Source: Tamarix chinensis
Taxonomy: Eukaryota; Streptophyta; Magnoliopsida; Caryophyllales; Tamaricaceae
Length of the DNA stretch: 64,000 bases
Assembly (NCBI GenBank): GCA_030549775.1
Contig: CM060174.1
Span: 70,745,466-70,809,465 of the forward strand
Direction of reading: 5' to 3'
Position 1 is the first letter of the stretch; each line of letters begins with the position of its first letter. This document shows, piece by piece, positions 57,078 through 64,000 of the stretch. Made by a program: the position numbers and the translations under genes. The notes below the pieces were generated by a model. The model saw only the letters and a list, made by a program, of their open reading frames with translations, made no database searches and was not told the origin of the DNA.

Positions 57078-60000
57078 TATAACACCCTCATTTTTAGGCC
57101 TTAAAAAGTTTCATTTAAAGAGTTATGAGTAGAAGCCAAAATAATAAAAATGATGGGTGTTACTACCACACTTTGTACAAGTCTAATTTCCTCTACCATT
57201 CTCATATCAAGTGCTAAGGCTAAAATTATTATTTTACTTAAATTAATAACACAGTTACAATATTCATATTAGAGAGAACAACTAGATATACATCATTTTG
57301 AAACTAAAACACATTAGTGGGTACAAAACTTATAGAAAGAATGTACAGGAGGACGTAAAAGTCCAAATATAACTAGAATCAAGATAAAAAAAGGGCATCT
57401 AAGCTTTAAATATGAACTAAAAGCTTTTGACCAAACTTGTAAGCTGACTTACAAAGACCACTACTCATTGAATAGGAAGGGACCCACAGAAGGAACCCTG
57501 CAGTACAATAGTATTGAGAAGCCCATTATGTCAAACCAATATGAAAAACTAGCATGTAACACATATAAGGCACTATAACCATATATGTTATAAAAATTGA
57601 ATTATACATGCATTGAATGAAATATGATAAGCCAAAAACCACCAAGAACATATACAACTCATACTCACACATTTGGAGCAAATTGAAACTTACCACTCAA
57701 ACACCCAATGGATTCTCTTTGAAGTATAATTAGGACTAACATTGATCTAAGATAGGACAATAACAATGATCACATATCTCATTATCAACCCAACAAATCC
57801 TATAACACATGTAGTCTCACAGGCACAAGATCAGTAAAATTCACAACATCAAAGGTAGGTATAAAGGCTACTATCGAAACATAGGAAGGCACAAATGTAG
57901 TTACTAAACCACGGGTAGGTACAAAGGCTACTATTAAACCATATGTAGGCATAAAGACTGCTATCAACCAATCAAATAATCCAGAATAATCATTTCCATT
58001 CTTATTTACTCGAGGAGAGATCAAATCAATAAGAAAACACTAAGGTAATCCAGTCATACCTATACCTAAGGCAACACATTATCATACTAACTATAAACCT
58101 AATGATACAAGGGTACCCTAGTTGCACTAGTACACAAAGGTAATATAATACCCTTCACATAATGACACCTAATATATAAGTATGCATATCCTCTATAAGT
58201 CCGCAAAGATATTTTAGTAAGATATAGTGCTTGTCTAAGGCACTAAGGCACACCATCAAAAATTCAGAATCGATTGTGGGATAAACCATATATTTAGGGT
58301 AGCTACCCCTAAAGATCCACCATTCACGATCTTGAGATATTTTACTTTAAATATTAATATTTTATTAAAGTAACCAAAAAATAACAATCACACACATATA
58401 TCTGATTTTCATACTTAACCATTTGTACTCATTTTCCATTTATTTAAGATATCCATAAACAAGATTATTACCAAGGCCAATCATAAAATATACTAAGGCT
58501 ATCATAGGCTCAATTATTCAGATTTGGGTGGAGTAGGCTAAAAATAACCAAAATGCCCCTAAGATCAAAATTACCACATTATCATCATTTTTAAATACTA
58601 AGTCCATTTATTTATTAATTTATCATGAAAAGGATAAAATACCATAATCAAATAAATTATCAGATATGCCAATTGACTATTCTGCCCTTATTCCTGATTT
58701 GGCACATAAAACCCTAACATATGTATTTAATACATCCATAATAACATAATCTCATGCTCAACAATACACAATATATCGTAGACATGATTTTTGAGATAAA
58801 TATCATAAAGCCCATAAAATGTCCAAATATATCTAATTATGATCAACCTATCTTTTTACACATACATGACTTATATATTATTCCCATCATCTAAAACATT
58901 TTAGAATACATTCATGCACATGGAATTATGTAAGATAACATCCTCCTTTTTTTTATTTTTCATTCTAACAACAATAAGGACCTAATTATAATGTAATGAG
59001 TCATACTTAACATATTTCATACATAAAATCTCTAATGTGCTATCATGTGATATTTACCAATTTAGTAGAGTATAAGAGTTATCTACTTTCTAGCGAAACT
59101 TAAATTATTAGCATCCTACTAAAACTATAAGGTTTCACTAATCAAACTTTCATATCTAAAAATAATGCCAAAATTTCCAAATTAATATTTAACAAATAAA
59201 ATATTAATTATAATATGAAAATATGTATTATTCAAACTTACAAAAATATCCTTACATATTAAAAATGGGTACACAATTTTATACAAGGACCTCACACTGC
59301 ATGCGCAACATGAGTAATGTGCACGAAGATAGTGTTTGTGAAGGAAGTGTTAAATAGTGGAGATGGTGGTTAGCTATGATGCATGGGGTGGTAGTGGTGG
59401 TGGTGGCGAGGTTGAGATCGAGGGAGGCAAGGGCTAGTAGTGGCTGGTGTAGGTAGGGTTGCAGTGGAGGGTGGTAGTGGTGATGTTGGGCTCAACGGGG
59501 CAACACAAGAAGGAGGAAAGGGAAGATGAGGTGGAAGGGAGGTGACGAGATGGCTTGGTTGGCTAAGCTAGTGGTTATAAGGGTGGTGGTGTTGGAGGGA
59601 CAATGAGGCTGTGATGTAAGGTGATGGAGGGGGTGGTTAGCTACAGTAAAGGGAGATAAATGTGGGGATTGGCAGCAATAGAGGGGGTCATAGAGGTTGG
59701 GAAGGATGTGGTAGATTTGTCTAGTGGTTGTGGAGTAGGGAATGAAAAAAAATAACCATAGGGGTGGAGAAAGGATTAGGCAGGGTTGTTGAGGCTAGCT
59801 TTAAGAGAGGTGGTTAGGTGATGGTGGTGTAGGGTAGCGACCAACAGGTATGTAGGAGGGAGCACAAGTAAGGCGATAATGTTGGGGTGGTGGTTGATGA
59901 GGCACATTGTTGATTGGTTGGGGAATATGCTATAAGGAGGAGAACAAAGGTAAGGGTCGGGCTGGTTCTGTTAGGGAGTGAGGATAGTTGGAAATGGAGG

Positions 60001-60673
60001 TGATGATGGGAAGTTGGTGGAGAGGAGAGGAGAAAGGAGAAGGGAATGGTGGTGTTAGGTTAGCATGGTGGTTGGGAATGGCTAGAGGGTTGATAGTCTT
60101 GCTTGCAAAATTAAATAAGGCCAAGGAAGGAAACAAGGGGATGATCAGGGTTTGTTGAATGAAAATATATAGGAGTCGGAGAAGGGGTTGTGTTTGGGTG
60201 TAGAGGGAGGGAGTGTAGTGGTGTGTATACATGTTTATATATGTAGATGGTTGTGTAGAATGGTGAAATGATGGGATAAGGTAATGAGTTCAATAGAGAG
60301 GTAAGGTGAGGGTGAGGGGTTGTAGCATCATAAGGGGAGGGATATGGGACATGATAAAGGAGTTACATGAGGGAGAGGAGGTTAGTAGAGGTAGTATAGG
60401 ATAGGTGTAGGGTAGCAATTTATTTATTTTAGTTTTAGGTTTAGTTTGGTTAGGTTAGGGTACTGGTTAGGAAAAAATAATCTAGAAAAAAACTAGATAT
60501 AAGATAGGTCTAAAAAGATAGAAAAAGCTAAAATAAAAAAAAGTATTTAAGAAATTATTTGGGTTATGGTTCAAAGGTTAATAATAAAATAATTAGGTCA
60601 AGGTTTACGGGTTACTTTTGAATAAAAGGCTAAATACTCGAAAACAAATGTTACAAAATTTTATGGCGTTACA
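57078..60673 (-). mobile_element. 3.6-kb solo LTR or LTR-like element, minus orientation
   Basis: On the minus strand it begins TGTAACGCCATAAAATTTTG and ends ATGAGGGTGTTATA, LTR-like termini. AAGGA duplications flank it and the host 3' LTR continues on both sides. It has no gag or pol. The part at 59330-60480 is GGTGG-rich on the plus strand (CCACC-rich in element sense), which leaves long CT-rich open frames without protein character. The related copy at 36990-39735 supports a dispersed family. A solo LTR left by recombination is the simplest reading; a large non-coding element is the alternative. Confidence 0.75.
59330..60400. repeat. GGTGGT-rich tract within the solo LTR
   Basis: Irregular GGTGGTGG, GTGGTTGG and GGAGGG motifs dominate the plus strand for about 1 kb, giving strong strand asymmetry. 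The plus strand has several closely spaced G-runs. The matching part of 36990-39735 shows CCACCACC at 37380-37480. Confidence 0.8.
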
Positions 60674-60678
60674 AAGGA
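60674..60678. repeat. Target-site duplication AAGGA (right)
   Basis: Identical to 57073-57077. Confidence 0.85.
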
Positions 60679-62982
60679 ATTCAACCTATTTTTGATAAAT
60701 TCACACGTTCAACCCAAATTTGAATGAATAAATTTGGGGTTTTATTTATTGGTTACACACTCTCACTCATCCTTTGATTGATTCATTGGTTATATACAAC
60801 CCTAATCATCTCTCCCTGTCCCCTCTTTTCATCTATCAAAAATATTATGAGTCTTCCTCTTCTTCATTTTGATATTTCACCTAATTTATGCATCTCTTAT
60901 AATCCTTTCTATAGCTCCATATTATTTAATTCTTGAGTAAGAACTAGCTAGATTTGGGAAAAGTTGAGTTTTTTTTTTCTTTTAGTTGATTCTTTTCTTG
61001 GATTCTATTAGAGGTGGTAATCTCATTTTTTTCCTTAATTTGTATTTCTTGGTTTATAAGAAGTTTTTGAATATTTTTGAGTTTTAACCTCTTGTTTTAT
61101 AAGGTTTTGAGAGTTAAAATTTCCAGATAAAGGTTTTATCACCTTGGTGTGGAAATTTTGCTAAGTTTTCAAATAAGTTATTATTGCCACTAAAATATGG
61201 TATGAATGAGTATGTGAACTAGTATGGTTGGTATATTTTTATTTCTTGTATGCATAAATGATATTATGGGTAATTTGGTGTTGCATGTGACAAGATTTAA
61301 GCTTTTTGAGAACATTATAATGTCATGAGAAATTATGGTTGATTCTATTTGTATGCAGGATGATTAGCACCTAAGCATGTGTAATCATCTATTTTCTATA
61401 ATGGTGATGCTATTATGTGTCATGGTTGGACTTTTGGAGCCCAACACACATTTAAATTGATTGTGTTATGATATGTGGAATAAATTGATTGACTGTTAAG
61501 CCAAATCGATTAACTATTTCATATATCAGTCAACTAGTTTGCGTAACTAATCGATTGGGTTGTCCACAATGAGTTTGGGTTGCTCTCTAGTTAAACCCAT
61601 CAAATAGTGTTTTAAGAACCAATCAACTAGTCTTAAAATAGTCAACTGGTCTAACTAGACCGATCAACTAGTTTCAAGAAAAACTCTAGGGTTTGGCTAA
61701 GCCAAATCAATCAACCATTTAGTTTAAACTAATCAACCAGTTTGGTCACAAAGTTATGCTTTTGTTTCTTTTCAAATCAAAATGACTTGAGACTTGATAT
61801 TATTCCATAACATGATTCTTCAATGATGAGAACACACATCTTGGAATGAATTAACAAACCTATTGGATGGATTAATTAATTCATAATTCATAGGATTCTT
61901 AATAAGATCCTTTGGAATGTTTTAATGGGAAAATTCGAGTATATATTCTATGATGCTACAACTAGATTACATAATCCAGACTTTTGGTTTAAATGGATTA
62001 TCTTAATGAGTTAATTTAAACTTAGTTAAGAACTAATGGAAGTCTCACTACATGGCTTAGATGGTAAAAATGGTTAAGATGGAGTGATTATGTAGATGCA
62101 TTACTTTGTTGTTATATGAGCCTTTTAGGATAATATAACCTTAGATAATAACACACTAACCACTTTGAAAGATGATCGAGCAGAACATGGGTCTAGATTA
62201 CCAAATCCTCTATTAGCTATTGCGGATTAGTATACCTTAGGGAATTTATTGGTGCCATTAGGTGGGATATTAGTAAGTCATGATTCTTTACCTGTGCTAG
62301 ATATTGATGACATACTAGAGAGTATCAATACTAAAGGGTCCGGTCACCTAGGTAGTTTAATAGCTTCAACCAGACTTTATGTCCATTAGTGGTTACTAAG
62401 CTTTGGGTGTACCTTATGTCTTCATTTTTGGATATGCTTCTATGGTATGTGAGACCATAGGGTGGTAATCAACCCATCACTCGAGAAAGGAATAAGGGCT
62501 GACAAATTATTAATCAAATGGAAACACATAACTTGGAAAATGGGTGAAATGAGTAATTTGTATAAGTGGAATGTAGAAGTTCCTAGGGAGTTATGAAGAA
62601 TTAGCCAAATTGTGTTGGGATTGGGTGGTTACAAACCTGGACACTCAAAGATATCTTGTGGGTTGGTTTATCTCTATTATGTTTTTAGTACCTTCAACTT
62701 TTTCATTCTTATGAATCCGGATATTTTTGGGGACCCATTGTAGTCTCATTTTACACACGATTTTCCTTATGATATCCATATATTACATCTTTTGTGCACT
62801 CTATTATTGTATTTGGTTTAGATTGGGTTTCTTAGCTTTATATATGTCATGGGATGATAGCCAACATTGATCCTATGTTAAGTTCAGCATTAATATTCCA
62901 TTTTTCCTAGGGGTGTTTGGTATTTCTACATTTGCAATGTTTTAAAACGAAATTTTTTGGTAGTGAAAATAGAGGTGCTACA
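60679..62982 (+). repeat. 3' LTR of the gypsy element, second part
   Basis: It follows 48610-51315 of the 5' LTR, with shared landmarks GGAAACACATAAC (62520) and GGACACTCAAAGAT (62638). About 330 bp are missing at about 62605. It ends GGTGCTACA directly before GTAAT. Confidence 0.85.
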
Positions 62983-62987
62983 GTAAT
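62983..62987. repeat. Target-site duplication GTAAT (right) of the gypsy element
   Basis: Identical to 47900-47904. Confidence 0.85.
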
Positions 62988-64000
62988 TACATTTTTAAGC
63001 TATTATATAGTCACTAATTGAGTTATAAAAACTTACAAATAACATATATCATTGAAGTTAATTTACATATTAGAAACTATATTAAGACAATAACATCAAA
63101 AATAAATTGGTAAATGAAAGTTGAAAATTACAATGACATTATAGGCAGATGTAATATAAAAGTCATCATATTCAAAGTATATAATATTGTTAGCCTTAAG
63201 AAATACAAACAAAGAATGAACATAACAAATGATAATGATGGAAAAAATGAGATGACAGTATTTTCTATCATTTTAGAGAATAAGACCTAAAAAAAATTTG
63301 TTGGCTTTTGAGATTTTAATGAGTCAAGATAAAAATAAAAGTTACTACATAGACCATGTGTAAACTATAAACTAAAACTTATTTGTATTATGAAGCTAAC
63401 ATAACCATAAAAAATTTTAAAATATATTAATTTTGAATTTAATAGAATTTAATATTTAATAATATTGTAAATTTTACTATTAGATGAAGATTACATTCTT
63501 TGTCAATATTAGCATATAATTTTCCAAACCATAGACATTTAGCATATATGTTCAAATCCCAGATGTAATACATATTCAATTTTCAACTTATATTCTGAAT
63601 ATAGATTGAAAAAAATATAAATGGTAAATATTATTACAAATAATATATCATTTGTGGTTTTTCACAATCTATTAAAAAAATACAAAGGAATATATATACC
63701 ATAAAGAATATCACTCATTATTGTCCTTTGTCTAACGAATGGATTTAGTTTATCTTCATTCCTACAATGGTTGAGTTTATGATAGTCTTCTACTGAGACC
63801 AATTCAAAAACAATTCAAGTTACCACATGAATGTAATAGACCAGCTTAGAAAGGACTCAAACAATCATAAGACATGATAAACAAAATGAGAAAAAAGAAC
63901 AAACAAACTCGACTAGCAACAAAAAAAAGAGTTTTAAGAATAACAATTGATTAGAATAAAAAAGAATCAATAAGTGGTAGCAACACAATTAGTGCACACA
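62988..64000. other. AT-rich stretch, no gene
   Basis: No coding motif, terminal repeat or notable tandem repeat is visible to the end of the window. Confidence 0.5.

Larger units (their letters stand above)
47905..62982 (+). mobile_element. Full-length Ty3/gypsy chromovirus with two nested insertions
   Basis: The order is 5' LTR, gag, protease, reverse transcriptase, RNase H, integrase with C-terminal chromodomain-like region, polypurine tract, 3' LTR. The termini are TGTAATATCCC and GGTGCTACA, flanked by GTAAT duplications. The motif set and long LTRs fit the Tekay/Del branch of plant chromoviruses, though lineage is inference. A Cassandra-type solo LTR (55766-56061) and a 3.6-kb solo LTR (57078-60673) lie inside. 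Without them and their duplications the element is about 11.2 kb. Confidence 0.88.

Noticed and set aside
59930..60232. 100-codon minus-strand frame rich in Pro, Leu and Ser
   Set aside because: It is a product of the CCACC/CTCC-rich strand of the solo LTR. No motif, and not conserved in the related copy.

Overview
The window looks like heterochromatic, gene-poor nuclear DNA of a flowering plant. It is strongly AT-rich and full of microsatellites. Nearly everything recognisable is a decayed plant transposable element: Ty1/copia, Ty3/gypsy chromovirus, L1-type LINEs, hAT, CACTA-like and Cassandra-type TRIM. I cannot name the species. No complete, intact host gene is visible. The two best candidates for host coding sequence are a short exon-like frame at 44089-44229 (minus) and an unrecognised 88-codon frame at 5128-5394 (minus).

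Layout, left to right. 1-1320: AT-rich DNA with a long CT/CA microsatellite and a small transposon fragment. 1321-4604: minus-strand copia gag-pol, frameshifted but with the YIDD catalytic box readable. 5487-6726: non-autonomous hAT element with a perfect 8-bp target duplication. About 7000-9648: a LINE whose 5' part is inverted relative to its 3' part, the signature of twin priming. 12482-12812: hAT-like MITE. 12907-15502: a 5'-truncated LINE with a 17-bp target duplication. 17405-17819 plus 26169-26290: a copia fragment interrupted inside its integrase by an 8.35-kb hAT element (17820-26168). That hAT has terminal inverted repeats, a perfect CTTAAGGC duplication and a four-exon transposase pseudogene. 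28310-31310: a third copia remnant (minus). 34294-36082: further hAT-like elements, one nested in another. 36297-40531: a hAT-family element split by a long LTR-like sequence (about 36990-39735). 41899-42540: a CACTA-like end with a 40-bp minisatellite. 45536-46290: a Cassandra-type TRIM whose two LTRs carry 5S-rRNA-like sequence. 47247-47552: a solo LTR of the same family. 47905-62982: a whole Ty3/gypsy chromovirus with 3-kb LTRs and a GTAAT target duplication. It carries two later insertions: a Cassandra-type solo LTR (TCACT duplication) in its integrase and a 3.6-kb solo LTR (AAGGA duplication) in its 3' LTR.

How the parts relate. The window is best read as a stratigraphy of insertions. 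Five boundaries are fixed by perfect target-site duplications read directly from the sequence (8, 8, 5, 5 and 5 bp). A 17-bp duplication fixes a sixth and a 7-of-8 match a seventh. The 8.35-kb hAT and at least three non-autonomous relatives share end sequences and subterminal CGGGT-type repeats, which all run in one direction at both ends. The hAT could once have mobilised the others, but its copy here has stop codons. The most noteworthy items are the complete nested hAT, the twin-primed LINE, the dense cluster of 5S-derived TRIM sequences and the nested gypsy. All identifications come from reading translations and repeats by eye; no database search was run.
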